Assembly (NCBI RefSeq): GCF_947498825.1
Contig: NZ_CANMLV010000001.1
Location: 310,001-374,000 of the forward strand
Direction of reading: 5' to 3'
Source: an uncultured Cedecea sp.
Lineage (GTDB): Bacteria; Pseudomonadota; Gammaproteobacteria; Enterobacterales; Enterobacteriaceae
Length of the DNA stretch: 64,000 nucleotides
Shown: piece by piece, positions 23,043 through 37,443 of the stretch
Numbering within the stretch: the first letter of the stretch is position 1
Layout of the letters: each line of letters opens with the position of its first letter
The notes under the pieces: model-generated
What the model saw: the letters and a program-made list of their open reading frames with translations, nothing else
Told to the model about the DNA's origin: nothing
Databases searched by the model: none
Program-made: the position numbers and the translations under genes

Positions 23043-24032
23043 ATGAAAATGAAGTCACTACTGATAGGAATGGCTCTGGCTGCCCCACTGATGTTTCAAT
23101 CCTCAGTGCATGCTGCTGTCGATAAATTGACGCTGAAGTTAGCGCATAACTTAGATCAGGAACATGTTGTTCATAAAGCTATCGCGCAGATGGCGGAAGA
23201 AGTACAAAAAGAGTCGGGTGGAAAAATGCGGATCCGTATTTATCCTAACGGCCAAATGGGTGGACCGCGTGAAACCTTAGAAATGATTCAGGCCGGTGGC
23301 CTTGATATGACGAAGGCAAGCGCCAGTGAAATGGAGCCTTTCGCAAGTGCATTCTCTGTATTCAGCCTGCCTTATCTGTTTAATGACGAAGCGCATTTCA
23401 AAAAAGTTTTATATGGCCCTGTCGGTCGTTCAATCATGCAGGAAACTGCCCCACAAGGATTTACGCCTATTGCCGCATATGTGGCAGGCAATCGTAGCTT
23501 CTATACTAAAAAACCAGTGCACTCTCCAGAAGATATGAAAGGCATGAAAATTCGTGTCGTTTCAACGCCAACAACCAACAGAATTATTGAACTGCTGGGT
23601 GCATCTCCTGCTCCGATCCCTTTCGGCGAAGTTTATACAGCCTTACAGCAGGGGGTAATTGATGGTGCTGAAAACAATGAACCTTCTTATTACCAAACTC
23701 GCCATCTGGAGGTAGCGAAATATTTTACTGAAGACCAGCATACATCGGTGCCAGACTACCTCATTATCTCCAAGCCGGTTTGGGATAAAATGAGTGATGA
23801 GCAGCGGGCTATTTTTACCAAAGCGGCACACAACTCGGAACTGTATCAACAGAAACTGTGGGACGAAGAAGTGGCCAACAGTCGAAAAAAAGCGCAAGAG
23901 ATGGGCGTGACATTTATTACTGTTGATAAAGAACCGTTCCGCCAGGCTCTTCGTCCTCTTTATGACGATTTTCGTAAAGATAAAAATGTTGCAAGTTGGA
24001 TAGAGCAGATTGAAAGTGCAGGAAAACAATAA
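23043..24032 (+). CDS. TRAP transporter substrate-binding protein (DctP type), probable hexuronate
   Basis: The 329-aa product has a signal peptide (residues 1-24, ending SVHA before AVDKL) and the DctP fold with LAHNLDQEHVVHKAIAQMA, IYPNGQMGGPRETLEMIQ, the conserved Arg in GMKIRVVS, and QQGVIDGAENNEPSYY. It would capture a carboxylate in the periplasm and pass it to the membrane subunits. Its divergent position to uxaCBA and exuR points to galacturonate or glucuronate as substrate. That is inferred; no ExuT gene is present here. Confidence 0.88.
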   Translation: MKMKSLLIGMALAAPLMFQSSVHAAVDKLTLKLAHNLDQEHVVHKAIAQMAEEVQKESGGKMRIRIYPNGQMGGPRETLEMIQAGGLDMTKASASEMEPFASAFSVFSLPYLFNDEAHFKKVLYGPVGRSIMQETAPQGFTPIAAYVAGNRSFYTKKPVHSPEDMKGMKIRVVSTPTTNRIIELLGASPAPIPFGEVYTALQQGVIDGAENNEPSYYQTRHLEVAKYFTEDQHTSVPDYLIISKPVWDKMSDEQRAIFTKAAHNSELYQQKLWDEEVANSRKKAQEMGVTFITVDKEPFRQALRPLYDDFRKDKNVASWIEQIESAGKQ

Positions 24033-24085
24033 TTCTATTTAACACTAAGGCAGGAGTTTGTCCTGCCTTTTGAGCAGGTCAGCAC

Positions 24086-24580
24086 ATGTTAATTGTAAAA
24101 TATAAAAAGCCGATCGATACGGTTCTCGCATGGTTTTCTATCGTTATTATGACCATGCTGGTCTTCTGTGTAGTCTGGCAGGTATTTAGTCGGTATGTGT
24201 TAAATTCGCCAAGTACTATGACAGATGAAATTGCTCGTTTTAGTATGATATGGGTTGCGTTATTAGGAGCAGCTTATACTGTTGGCTTACAGAAACACCT
24301 CTCTATTGACCTTTTTACTCACCATCTGACAGGTAAGAAAAAATATATCAGTGCAATTGTCATAAATATTATTATCAGTTTATTCTCCTGTGGAGCACTG
24401 ATTTATGGCGGTTCTAGATTATTCGCTAAAGTGTTATCTACCGGGCAAGTTTCTCCCGCAATGCAACTGCCGATGGCCTACATTTACATTGTATTGCCAC
24501 TGAGTGGAGTCATTATTTTTTATTACTGCATTCTATTTATTATTGATGCACTTATTAATATTAAGAAAGGAGTAGCATAA
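24086..24580 (+). CDS. TRAP transporter small membrane subunit (DctQ type)
   Basis: The 164-aa product has four predicted membrane spans and the DctQ features VFCVVWQVFSRYVLNSPSTM and DEIARFSMIWVALLGAAY. It pairs with the large subunit, whose ATG overlaps this gene's TAA by one base. It bridges binding protein and transporter. Confidence 0.9.
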   Translation: MLIVKYKKPIDTVLAWFSIVIMTMLVFCVVWQVFSRYVLNSPSTMTDEIARFSMIWVALLGAAYTVGLQKHLSIDLFTHHLTGKKKYISAIVINIIISLFSCGALIYGGSRLFAKVLSTGQVSPAMQLPMAYIYIVLPLSGVIIFYYCILFIIDALINIKKGVA

Positions 24581-25899
24581 TGGAATGGCTTATGGATTGG
24601 GAATGGTTTGTTCCGGTAGTCATGCTGCTATCCTTCATTGTTTTAGTATTTATTGGTGTACCTATTTCATTTGCCATTGGGATTGCGACGGTTATTGCCG
24701 GAACTTTTATGCTTTCCCTTGATGTGACTTTAACGATTGCTTCCCAAAAGATAGCAACAGGCCTGGATAGTTTCTCATTACTGGCGATTCCATTCTTTAT
24801 CTTTGCGGGATCCCTCATGAATAGTGGCGGTATCGCTCATCGACTGATTCATTTCTCCCAGCTGCTGGTTGGGCGAATTCCAGGCTCTATGGCGCATGTT
24901 AACGTCATGGCAAACATGATGTTTGGCTCCATATCAGGATCCGCAGTCGCGGCCGCGGCGGCTGTGGGTGGCACCATGGCGCCTATGCAAAAGAAAGCGG
25001 GATATGACCCGGCGTTCTCTGCAGCTGTCAACGTCACGTCATGTATAACCGGTTTACTTATTCCACCTTCTAATGTACTTATCATCTATGCATTAACCGC
25101 AGGTGGCATCTCTGTTGCCTCACTTTTTATGGCAGGTTATTTGCCCGGCATCCTGATGGGATTGAGTGTGATGCTCGTGGTTTATATTATGGCTAAACGT
25201 CGCAACTATCCGGTTGAGGCTCGTATACCTTTTAAAGTTGCCCTTAAAATCACCTGGGATGCTATTCCTAGTCTGCTGATGGTCATCATTGTGATGGGCG
25301 GGATTTTAGGTGGAATATTTACTGCAACAGAAGCTTCAGCGATTGCTGTGGTATATACATTTATACTCTCGGTCATCATTTATCGTGAGATTAAATTACG
25401 AGACATTCCAAAGATAATTCTCGATTCAATTGTTACGACCTCCATCGTTCTGTTCTTAATTGGTGTGTCTGTAAGTATGTCCTGGGCGATGACAAATGCT
25501 GACATCCCCTATATGATCAACGATGCACTGACCAGTTTCTCTGATAATTTGTTAGTTATTTTACTTATTATTAATATCATTCTGCTGGTCATCGGTGTCT
25601 TTATGGATATGACTCCGGCAGTATTAATATTCACACCTATATTCCTGCCTATCGTCGTGGGGCTGGGAATGGATCCGATTCACTTCGGTATTATGATGGT
25701 TGCTAACCTGTGTATTGGTCTGTGTACTCCGCCAGTGGGAAGTGCATTATTTGTTGGATGCTCCGTGTCGGGCGTTAAACTGCAAGACTTAATTAAACCA
25801 ATGCTGCCGTTTTTCTTTGCCTTATTAGTCAGCTTGGCGCTGATCACCTATGTCCCTTCGATTTCATTATTCCTGCCTCGTCTGTTTGGTATGATGTAA
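24580..25899 (+). CDS. TRAP transporter large membrane subunit (DctM type)
   Basis: The 439-aa protein has about 12 predicted membrane spans and the DctM motifs FIGVPISFAIGIATVI, FFIFAGSLMNSGGIAHRLI, MMFGSISGSAVAAAAAVGG and the C-terminal CTPPVGSALFVGC. It is the sodium-coupled channel part of the TRAP system. The start overlaps dctQ by one base; a terminator follows. All three genes appear intact. Confidence 0.92.
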   Translation: MEWLMDWEWFVPVVMLLSFIVLVFIGVPISFAIGIATVIAGTFMLSLDVTLTIASQKIATGLDSFSLLAIPFFIFAGSLMNSGGIAHRLIHFSQLLVGRIPGSMAHVNVMANMMFGSISGSAVAAAAAVGGTMAPMQKKAGYDPAFSAAVNVTSCITGLLIPPSNVLIIYALTAGGISVASLFMAGYLPGILMGLSVMLVVYIMAKRRNYPVEARIPFKVALKITWDAIPSLLMVIIVMGGILGGIFTATEASAIAVVYTFILSVIIYREIKLRDIPKIILDSIVTTSIVLFLIGVSVSMSWAMTNADIPYMINDALTSFSDNLLVILLIINIILLVIGVFMDMTPAVLIFTPIFLPIVVGLGMDPIHFGIMMVANLCIGLCTPPVGSALFVGCSVSGVKLQDLIKPMLPFFFALLVSLALITYVPSISLFLPRLFGMM

Positions 25900-25911
25900 T
25901 CAGTCTCTCTA

Positions 25912-25932
25912 AGGCCCCGTAAAGGGGTCTTC
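25912..25932 (+). terminator. Terminator after the TRAP operon, first copy
   Basis: AGGCCCC-GTAAA-GGGGTCT follows the dctM stop by about a dozen bases. The T-run is short. A nearly identical hairpin lies at 26073-26091. Confidence 0.65.
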
Positions 25933-26072
25933 AGATTGCTGACAAAAAAGGAAAAAACGTGGTTTTTCCTTCTTTGTGTTATCAGCCGAAAATCAATGAA
26001 TTGATTTTCCTGTTTATTTTCGTAAATAAGCGCTGAGAATTAGATATCACTTTAGCTTTGTCATCAGTCTCC
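25933..26072. other. Hairpin-rich spacer between duplicated terminators
   Basis: Contains AAGGAAAAA-ACGTGG-TTTTTCCTT (25948-25971) and GAAAATCAA-TGAA-TTGATTTTC (25988-26009), both with perfect 9-base arms. No ORF is supported. Confidence 0.5.
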
Positions 26073-26099
26073 AGGCCCCGTAAAGGGGCCTTATTCTTT
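26073..26099 (+). terminator. Terminator, second copy
   Basis: AGGCCCC-GTAAA-GGGGCCT is followed by TATTCTTT. The upstream words CAGTCTC are also shared with the first copy, so this looks like a local duplication. Confidence 0.65.
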
Positions 26100-26272
26100 A
26101 AGCTCCATATTGATATCCCCAATAAGATTTAACTACCTGAAAGCGATCGTTAATTCAGGATGTAACATCCAGCAGCGTCTGTTTGAAATTCCCCTTGCCG
26201 GTGTGTAGAGAACTTACACCTCCAAGTCGTCGGTTACCACCACAGTCAACAGACAGCGCCATGCCCGGCGCA

Positions 26273-26307
26273 CAAAAAAACTCACCCCACAATAAAGTGG
26301 GGTGAGT
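26273..26307 (-). terminator. Terminator of plaP
   Basis: ACTCACCCCAC (26280-26290) and GTGGGGTGAGT (26297-26307) flank AATAAA. On the minus strand a run of seven T follows (plus-strand A 26274-26280). Confidence 0.85.
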
Positions 26308-26366
26308 TACAGTCCGGGGGAAAATATCCGTTTTCCCTCTTTTCATTTTTTATTGCTCAGCGGCAA

Positions 26367-27731
26367 TTAACCAATATCTTCGCTGCACTGTGGTACCGGG
26401 TTGCGGAAGCTTTTCGTCATACAAGCCACGTAAACAAAACCAATGGCGGCCCAGATAAGACCGAGGATCATTGAGCTCTGCTCCAGATTGATCCACAGGG
26501 CACCAACAGTCAGCGCGCCCATCATCGGCAGGATCAGGTAGTTCAGATGGTCTTTCAGCGTTTTGTTGCGCTTCTCACGGATCCAGAACTGAGAGATAAC
26601 CGACAGGTTAACAAAGGTAAAGGCAACCAGTGCACCAAAGTTAATCAATGCAGCAGCGGTGATCAGATCAAAATCCAGCGCCAGTAAGGCAACCGCACCG
26701 ACCAGCAGTACGTTAAATGCCGGGGTACGCCATTTTGGATGGATATACCCGAAGAAACGCGTTGGGAACACACCGTCACGGCCCATAACATACATCAGAC
26801 GGGATACCCCCATATGTGCAGCCATACCGGATGCCAGTACGGTTACGGTAGAGAAAATCAGCGCCCCCACCTGGAATGCTTTCCCTGCCACAAAGAACAT
26901 AATTTCTGGCTGTGAAGCTTCCGGATCGGTAAAGCGAGAGATGTCCGGGAAGTACAGTTGCAAGAAATAGGTTGAAGCGATAAAGATCATACCGCCGATA
27001 AATGCAGTCAGAAGAATAGCCAGCGGAATAACACGTTCCGCATTCTTGGTTTCTTCAGACAGGTTACTGATGCCATCAAACCCGGTAAACGAGAAGCAGA
27101 GTATTGTCGCACCGGTAATCATCGGTACCAAGTGGGCATTTTCAGACCAGAACGGCTTGCTGCTGCTCAGCGTAGCCTGACCTTCACCCCCGGCAACACC
27201 GTAGATAACCAGGCCGATAATCACGGCAATCAGCGCTATCTGCATGATAACGATAGTGCCGTTGAAGTTAGCCACCGTTTTTACGCTGCGCAAGTTAGAT
27301 ACGGTCATAAAACCGACCAGTGCAATAACAAATATCCACGATGGCACCCCGGGTACCAAAGCTTCAAAGTAAATTTTTGCCAGCAGAATGTTGATCATCG
27401 GCATAAACAGATAATCAAGCAGCGATGACCAGCCGACCATAAAGCCAACCAGCGGATTAAATGATTTTTGAGCGTAAGTATAGGCCGAACCCGCAGACGG
27501 GAAACGGCGTACCAGCTTACCGTAGCTAAGCGCGGTAAATAATATCGCTATCAGAGCAAAGGCATAGGCCGTCGGTACATGACCGTCGGTCAGCCCGGAA
27601 ACAATACCGAACGTATCAAACAACGTCATGGGCTGCATATAGGCGAGACCCATCATGACTACGGGAAGCAGTGTTAAAGTCTTCTTTAACCCTACACGAT
27701 TGTTTGTACCTGCGGTGACGTTAAGCGACAT
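26367..27731 (-). CDS. plaP: Putrescine importer, APC family
   Basis: The 454-aa product (E. coli PlaP 452) has about 12 membrane spans and close matches over its length, for example [54 protein letters not shown] and [16 protein letters not shown]. It takes up putrescine by proton symport and in E. coli supports motility on surfaces. The frame is open upstream, but ATG 27731 after AGAGGAAAG fits E. coli. In E. coli the LysR gene yeeY lies between plaP and yeeZ; it is not here. Confidence 0.93.
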   Translation of the reverse strand: MSLNVTAGTNNRVGLKKTLTLLPVVMMGLAYMQPMTLFDTFGIVSGLTDGHVPTAYAFALIAILFTALSYGKLVRRFPSAGSAYTYAQKSFNPLVGFMVGWSSLLDYLFMPMINILLAKIYFEALVPGVPSWIFVIALVGFMTVSNLRSVKTVANFNGTIVIMQIALIAVIIGLVIYGVAGGEGQATLSSSKPFWSENAHLVPMITGATILCFSFTGFDGISNLSEETKNAERVIPLAILLTAFIGGMIFIASTYFLQLYFPDISRFTDPEASQPEIMFFVAGKAFQVGALIFSTVTVLASGMAAHMGVSRLMYVMGRDGVFPTRFFGYIHPKWRTPAFNVLLVGAVALLALDFDLITAAALINFGALVAFTFVNLSVISQFWIREKRNKTLKDHLNYLILPMMGALTVGALWINLEQSSMILGLIWAAIGFVYVACMTKSFRNPVPQCSEDIG

Positions 27732-28161
27732 GGCAACTTTCCTCTGGTTCAGTGAAAGTCCGCGCAAAAGCAAAAATCTGCCCCATCTTGATTTCCTCGG
27801 CGACACAACTGTCGTTTTTTAAAAGCTAGTATCTATCCGGTACGAAGCCCGGCCTCTTGTTTTTTTGGCATCATGCCGTTTGTCTGACTTAATTGATTGC
27901 AAAAAAATAACCGACGTCTTTTAAACGTCGGTTAGTGTGCATTTTTTGCAGAGCGAGTATTTTGCCTCAAACGCTTGCCAATTGACAAGACAATAAAGCC
28001 TTTATGGGCACTTTTTTTCGTTAAAATCATGTCAGAAAATATTATTTTTCCGCTCTGTATACCGCGTCAGCGCTGGGATGGCTATGTTCGCTGATGATTT
28101 TTGACTAATCCGTATACAAATTGTGTCAATTCAGTTACAAAAAGAGAGTTTTTTACCCGAT
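27732..28161. other. plaP-yeeZ intergenic region
   Basis: No ORF is supported in 430 bases. A perfect hairpin, AACCGACGT-CTTTTAA-ACGTCGGTT (27909-27933), has an A-run on its left, which is a T-run for minus-strand transcripts, so it probably ends the yeeZ message. The plaP promoter must lie between it and 27731. Confidence 0.6.
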
Positions 28162-28986
28162 TCAGAGTGGCATCAGAAGCGGATCAGGGTACTGATAAAC
28201 CATACCCAGCTCACGGCAAATCAGACTGCCATCCACCAGCTTTCCGGACCCGGTTTTCGTTTCACTGAGAAATTGCGGCGGTGTTAATCCAAGCTGCTTT
28301 GCCATCTGTGGATAGAAAACAGCGCGCGTGGGGTGTTCGGGAGCACAGAGATTATAGATATGCCCGCCTCGTGGTGCCTGTAATAACAAGTTTAGCGCTT
28401 CGATGACATCATCCAGATGGACCAAATTAACACCGTCATGCCCGTTGGGAAGCTGGGTTTTATTCGCCATAAAACGGCCGGGATGTCGTTGTGGCCCAAC
28501 CAGCCCGGCAAGACGTACAATATCGACTTCTGTCCCCGGCAAACTATGCAACCAGCTTTCCAGCTCTTTTAATACCCGGCCACTCTGGGTAACAGGCCGT
28601 AAAGGGCTGCTTTCATTCACCATCCCCTCGCTGTCACCATAGACGGAGGTGGAGCTGGTAAAAATAATCCGCGGTACGCCATGCGCCAGAGCGGTATCAA
28701 CCACCTGCTGCACCGCCTGAAAATAGAAGTTCTCGCCGTCTCCGCTACGCCGGGCGGGTAATGTCAGTATCAGTGCATCAACATTAAATAATGCGTCCTG
28801 AGCATCACTGTCACACTCCATCTGCGGATCTAATACCAACGGATAGCTTTCAATGCCGCACATTCTGGCAGCTTCAACGCCATCAGATGTCGTCTTACTT
28901 CCCAGCACCTGATAACCCCGCGCCACCAGCGATAAAGCCAGCGGCATTCCTAACCACCCTAACCCGATGATAGCGACCTTTTTCAT
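28162..28986 (-). CDS. yeeZ: NAD-dependent epimerase/dehydratase-like protein YeeZ
   Basis: The 274-aa product has an N-terminal Rossmann motif (VAIIGLGWLGMPLA), IIFTSSTSVYGDSEG in place of the SDR active-site strand, and VNLVHLDDVIEALN. It matches E. coli YeeZ in length and place beside the his operon. The Tyr-x3-Lys pair of true epimerases is not evident, so its reaction is unknown. A good ribosome site (AGGAGAAGG) precedes the ATG. Confidence 0.88.
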   Translation of the reverse strand: MKKVAIIGLGWLGMPLALSLVARGYQVLGSKTTSDGVEAARMCGIESYPLVLDPQMECDSDAQDALFNVDALILTLPARRSGDGENFYFQAVQQVVDTALAHGVPRIIFTSSTSVYGDSEGMVNESSPLRPVTQSGRVLKELESWLHSLPGTEVDIVRLAGLVGPQRHPGRFMANKTQLPNGHDGVNLVHLDDVIEALNLLLQAPRGGHIYNLCAPEHPTRAVFYPQMAKQLGLTPPQFLSETKTGSGKLVDGSLICRELGMVYQYPDPLLMPL

Positions 28987-29115
28987 ATCCCTTCTCCTGG
29001 TGTTGCAGTGTTATGTTCTGTGATAGCATCGATACCTTGGTAAAAGCTACTCCAGTCGGGTTTCGCACACCAATGACAAAACGCGACAGAATATGAATAT
29101 TAACCAAAAAAGCCC

Positions 29116-29145
29116 TTGCACCCATCAGGCAATCTGGTTTAGGTT
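29116..29145 (+). promoter_or_regulatory. his operon promoter
   Basis: TTGCAC (29116-29121) and TAGGTT (29140-29145), spaced by 18 bases, correspond to the known enterobacterial his promoter in position relative to hisL. Confidence 0.75.
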
Positions 29146-29185
29146 AGTTTACAGAAATCAATACATCTTGATACCAGAGAATTTT

Positions 29186-29236
29186 ATGACACGCGTTCTG
29201 ACTAAAAACCACCACCATCACCATCATCCTGACTAG
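29186..29236 (+). CDS. hisL: his operon leader peptide
   Basis: The 16-aa peptide reads MTRVLTKNHHHHHHPD. Six consecutive His codons sense charged His-tRNA; E. coli has seven. When His-tRNA is scarce the ribosome stalls here and the antiterminator forms. Confidence 0.95.
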   Translation: MTRVLTKNHHHHHHPD

Positions 29237-29297
29237 TCTTTCAGGCGATTGGTGCTGGAAGACGAAAAGTTCTTCCAGTGGTGCTAGCACGCGAATA

Positions 29298-29333
29298 AAG
29301 CCCCCGGAAGAAACTCTTCGGGGGCTTTTTTTT
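29298..29333 (+). terminator. his attenuator
   Basis: AGCCCCCGGAAGA and TCTTCGGGGGCT form a strong stem with one bulge, followed by eight T. Upstream segments (GGTGCTGGAAGA near 29250, TCTTCCAGTGGTGC near 29272) give the competing antiterminator stems. Confidence 0.92.
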
Positions 29334-29370
29334 GGACGTCATAATGAATAAATATAAGGAGTAACCAACA

Positions 29371-30270
29371 ATGTCTGACATCAACCGTTTACGCATCGCT
29401 ATTCAAAAATCAGGCCGTCTCAGTGACGAATCACGCGAACTTCTGGCGCGCTGCGGCATTAAAATTAACCTGCACACCCAGCGACTGATTGCCCAGGCTG
29501 AAAATATGGCGATTGATATCCTGCGCGTCCGTGATGACGATATTCCGGGCCTGGTGATGGACGGTGTCGTTGACCTCGGTATTATCGGCGAAAACGTGCT
29601 GGAAGAAGAGTTACTGAACCGTCGCGCTCAAGGCGAAGACCCGCGCTATTTAACCCTGCGCCGTCTTGATTTCGGGGGTTGTCGCCTGTCAATGGCCACG
29701 CCGGTAGATGTGAACTGGGAAGGTGTACAGAGTTTACAGAATAAGCGTATCGCCACCTCTTATCCGCACTTGCTGAAACGTTACCTGGATAAAAAAGGCG
29801 TGCAGTTTAAGTCCTGTATGCTGAACGGCTCCGTTGAAGTGGCTCCGCGTGCAGGTCTGGCTGATGCTATCTGCGACCTGGTCTCCACCGGTATGACACT
29901 TGAAGCAAATGGCTTACGTGAAGTCGAAGTGATCTACCAGTCCAAAGCCTGCCTGATTCAGCGTGATGGCGAACTGACAGCCAGCAAACAGCAGCTGGTG
30001 GATACCCTGCTGACGCGTATTCAAGGGGTGATTCAGGCACGTGAGTCAAAATACATTATGCTGCATGCGCCAAGCGAGCGTCTGGACGATATTATCGCCC
30101 TGCTCCCAGGTGCTGAGCGCCCAACCATTCTGCCGCTGGCAGGTGACAAACAGCGTGTTGCCATGCATATGGTGAGTAGCGAAACCCTGTTCTGGGAAAC
30201 TATGGAAAAACTGAAAGCGCTTGGTGCCAGCTCGATTCTGGTATTGCCAATTGAGAAGATGATGGAGTAA
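29371..30270 (+). CDS. hisG: ATP phosphoribosyltransferase
   Basis: The 299-aa product is the first enzyme of histidine synthesis, joining ATP and PRPP. It has the long-form HisG layout: catalytic domains I and II ([36 protein letters not shown]) and a C-terminal regulatory domain that binds histidine. Length and sequence match E. coli (299 aa). It follows the attenuator by 37 bases with an AAGGAG ribosome site. Confidence 0.97.
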   Translation: MSDINRLRIAIQKSGRLSDESRELLARCGIKINLHTQRLIAQAENMAIDILRVRDDDIPGLVMDGVVDLGIIGENVLEEELLNRRAQGEDPRYLTLRRLDFGGCRLSMATPVDVNWEGVQSLQNKRIATSYPHLLKRYLDKKGVQFKSCMLNGSVEVAPRAGLADAICDLVSTGMTLEANGLREVEVIYQSKACLIQRDGELTASKQQLVDTLLTRIQGVIQARESKYIMLHAPSERLDDIIALLPGAERPTILPLAGDKQRVAMHMVSSETLFWETMEKLKALGASSILVLPIEKMME

Positions 30271-30276
30271 GCCACC

Positions 30277-35823
<5,547 letters not shown>

Positions 35824-35830
<7 letters not shown>

Positions 35831-36441
35831 CCGAACAACAACGCGCCCAATTAGACTGGGAAAAAACCGCCGATCTGATGCCTGTTATTGTCCAGCACGC
35901 TCAGTCGGGTGAAGTCCTGATGCTGGGTTATATGAACCAGGAAGCGCTGGATCAAACCATCAACAGCGGCAAAGTCACCTTCTTCTCCCGCAGCAAACAG
36001 CGCCTGTGGACCAAAGGGGAAAGCAGCGGCCACTTTTTAAATCTGGTCAGTATCACCCCGGACTGCGATAACGACACCTTACTGATACTCGCCAATCCCA
36101 TTGGCCCGACCTGCCATTTAGGCACCAGCAGCTGCTTCGCGGATACCCACCACGACTGGCACTTCCTCTACCAGCTGGAACAGCTACTGGCGTCGCGCAA
36201 AAATGCCGCACCTGAAAGCTCCTACACTGCCCGACTCTACGCCAGCGGCACCAAGCGCATTGCCCAGAAAGTGGGTGAAGAAGGGGTTGAAACCGCGCTG
36301 GCAGCCACAGTTAATGACCGTGCCGAGCTGACCAATGAAGCTTCTGACCTGGTCTATCACCTGCTGGTGCTGCTCCAGGATCAGAAACTGGATCTGAGTG
36401 CGGTAATTGATAACCTGCGCCAGAGACATCAGGGGAAGTAA
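35824..36441 (+). CDS. hisI: Bifunctional PR-AMP cyclohydrolase / PR-ATP pyrophosphatase
   Basis: The 205-aa fusion has an N-terminal cyclohydrolase ([55 protein letters not shown]) and a C-terminal pyrophosphatase ([30 protein letters not shown]). These are steps 2 and 3. The start is GTG, overlapping hisF. It ends the operon. Confidence 0.97.
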
Positions 36442-36460
36442 GCTGTAGTCGCTAAAACAG

Positions 36461-36487
36461 AACAGGCCACGGTGGTGGTGGCCTGTT
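36461..36487 (+). terminator. Hairpin after the his operon
   Basis: AACAGGCCAC and GTGGCCTGTT form a perfect 10-base stem. The T-run is poor, but its place 20 bases after hisI marks it as the operon terminator. Confidence 0.75.
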
Positions 36488-36544
36488 TGAAAATGATTGA
36501 TACGGTAACTAAATAGAGAAACCGCCCCACCACCAATTTGCAAA

Positions 36545-36562
36545 TATAACCCCAAGGTTATA
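36545..36562. promoter_or_regulatory. Palindromic operator of the TA locus
   Basis: TATAACC-CCAA-GGTTATA is a perfect inverted repeat just upstream of the decayed toxin gene, with a -10-like TATTAT overlapping its right end. An autoregulatory HTH antitoxin site is likely. Confidence 0.6.
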
Positions 36563-36595
36563 TTATGCTGTTGACAACACATGGAGGTGTTCAAA

Positions 36596-36967
36596 TTGGC
36601 CTGGAAAGTAATAACACGAATATAATTCGATACTTGGTTTGAGAAACAGACCGAAGAAGTACAAGATGAAATTTTAGCACACCTCAATATCTTAGAAGAA
36701 GATGGTCCGCAGTTAGGACGGCCACTAGTCGATAAAATTAAAGGCTCAAGCTACAAAAATATGAAGGAACTACGTGTTCAGGTTGGTGGCCATCCGTTCA
36801 GGGCCTTCTTCGCATTTGATCCCGCACGTAAAGCGATTGTTTTATGTGCCGGAGACAAGAAAGGCAAGGATGAAAAATTGTTCTGTAAACGTATGACCCA
36901 GATAGCAGACGACGAGTTCAAATCGCATCTGAAATCACCAAAGGTAAATGAAGATGACAACGCTTAA
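36596..36967 (-). other. Placeholder: minus strand of the decayed toxin gene is empty
   Basis: No minus-strand gene is supported here; the plus-strand pseudogene is given in the next entry. Confidence 0.3.
36596..36967 (+). pseudogene. HigB/Gp49-like RelE-type toxin, interrupted by early stop
   Basis: Reading from TTG 36596, seven bases after GGAGGT, gives AWKVITRI, then TAA (36623-36625), then an open frame: FDTWFEKQTEEVQDEILAHL, LEEDGPQLGRPLVDKIKGSS, NMKELRVQVGGHPFRAFFAF, then IVLCAGDKKGKDEK. This is a phage-derived Gp49-like HigB toxin of normal length (about 120 aa) with one nonsense codon at position 10. The residual ORF from ATG 36761 lacks the N-terminal third. It precedes an intact antitoxin. 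Confidence 0.85.
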
Positions 36968-37253
36968 AAAAATGATCGCTGCACGCTCACCAGAGAGCCG
37001 TGCCCGTATTGAAGCCCGTACAGCTGAGCTCCGTCAAGAGATTACCTTGGCACGATTGCGTGAAGAGTTAAACATCTCACAAACACAACTGGCAGCCAAA
37101 CTTGGTGTTAAACAGCCGGCTATAGCGAAGATTGAAAAAGTCGAAAATGATCCCAAGTTATCAACACTAAAACGTTATGTTACCGCACTTGGTGGTGAAC
37201 TTGCGCTGGATGTCACCCTGCCAGATGGTAAGCGTATAGCGCTGACATTGTAA
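36948..37253 (+). CDS. HTH (Xre-family) antitoxin
   Basis: The 101-aa protein has a helix-turn-helix (LNISQTQLAAKLGVKQPAIAKIEK, about residues 41-64) and a C-terminal part (LKRYVTALGGELALDVTLPD) typical of HigA-2/Xre antitoxins paired with Gp49-like toxins. It overlaps the toxin frame by 20 bases. It is intact although its toxin is broken, so it may remain as an autorepressor or neutralise related toxins. Confidence 0.85.
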   Translation: MKMTTLKKMIAARSPESRARIEARTAELRQEITLARLREELNISQTQLAAKLGVKQPAIAKIEKVENDPKLSTLKRYVTALGGELALDVTLPDGKRIALTL

Positions 37254-37443
37254 ACCAACTCCAAGGCGCCTGGTGCTCAAAGTGTGGCAGGTATTAACCA
37301 AAATAATTCGTTTTGCGCTGGCCCCGCATGACAAGACTCATATTTGAGCCTCATCATGCGGCAAGAAAGCGTCCCCTGAGAGTTGATGCCAGTCAGGACC
37401 TTGGTTAAGCAACGTACCTGCAATGTGAAACACAAAAAATCAT

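Noticed and set aside
26155-26346. A 63-aa minus-strand ORF downstream of plaP
   Set aside because: It reads through the plaP terminator hairpin and has no coding features.
36596-36967. A minus-strand feature over the decayed toxin
   Set aside because: Nothing on that strand has a start, ribosome site or family match; the low-confidence minus-strand placeholder entry should be ignored in favour of the plus-strand pseudogene.
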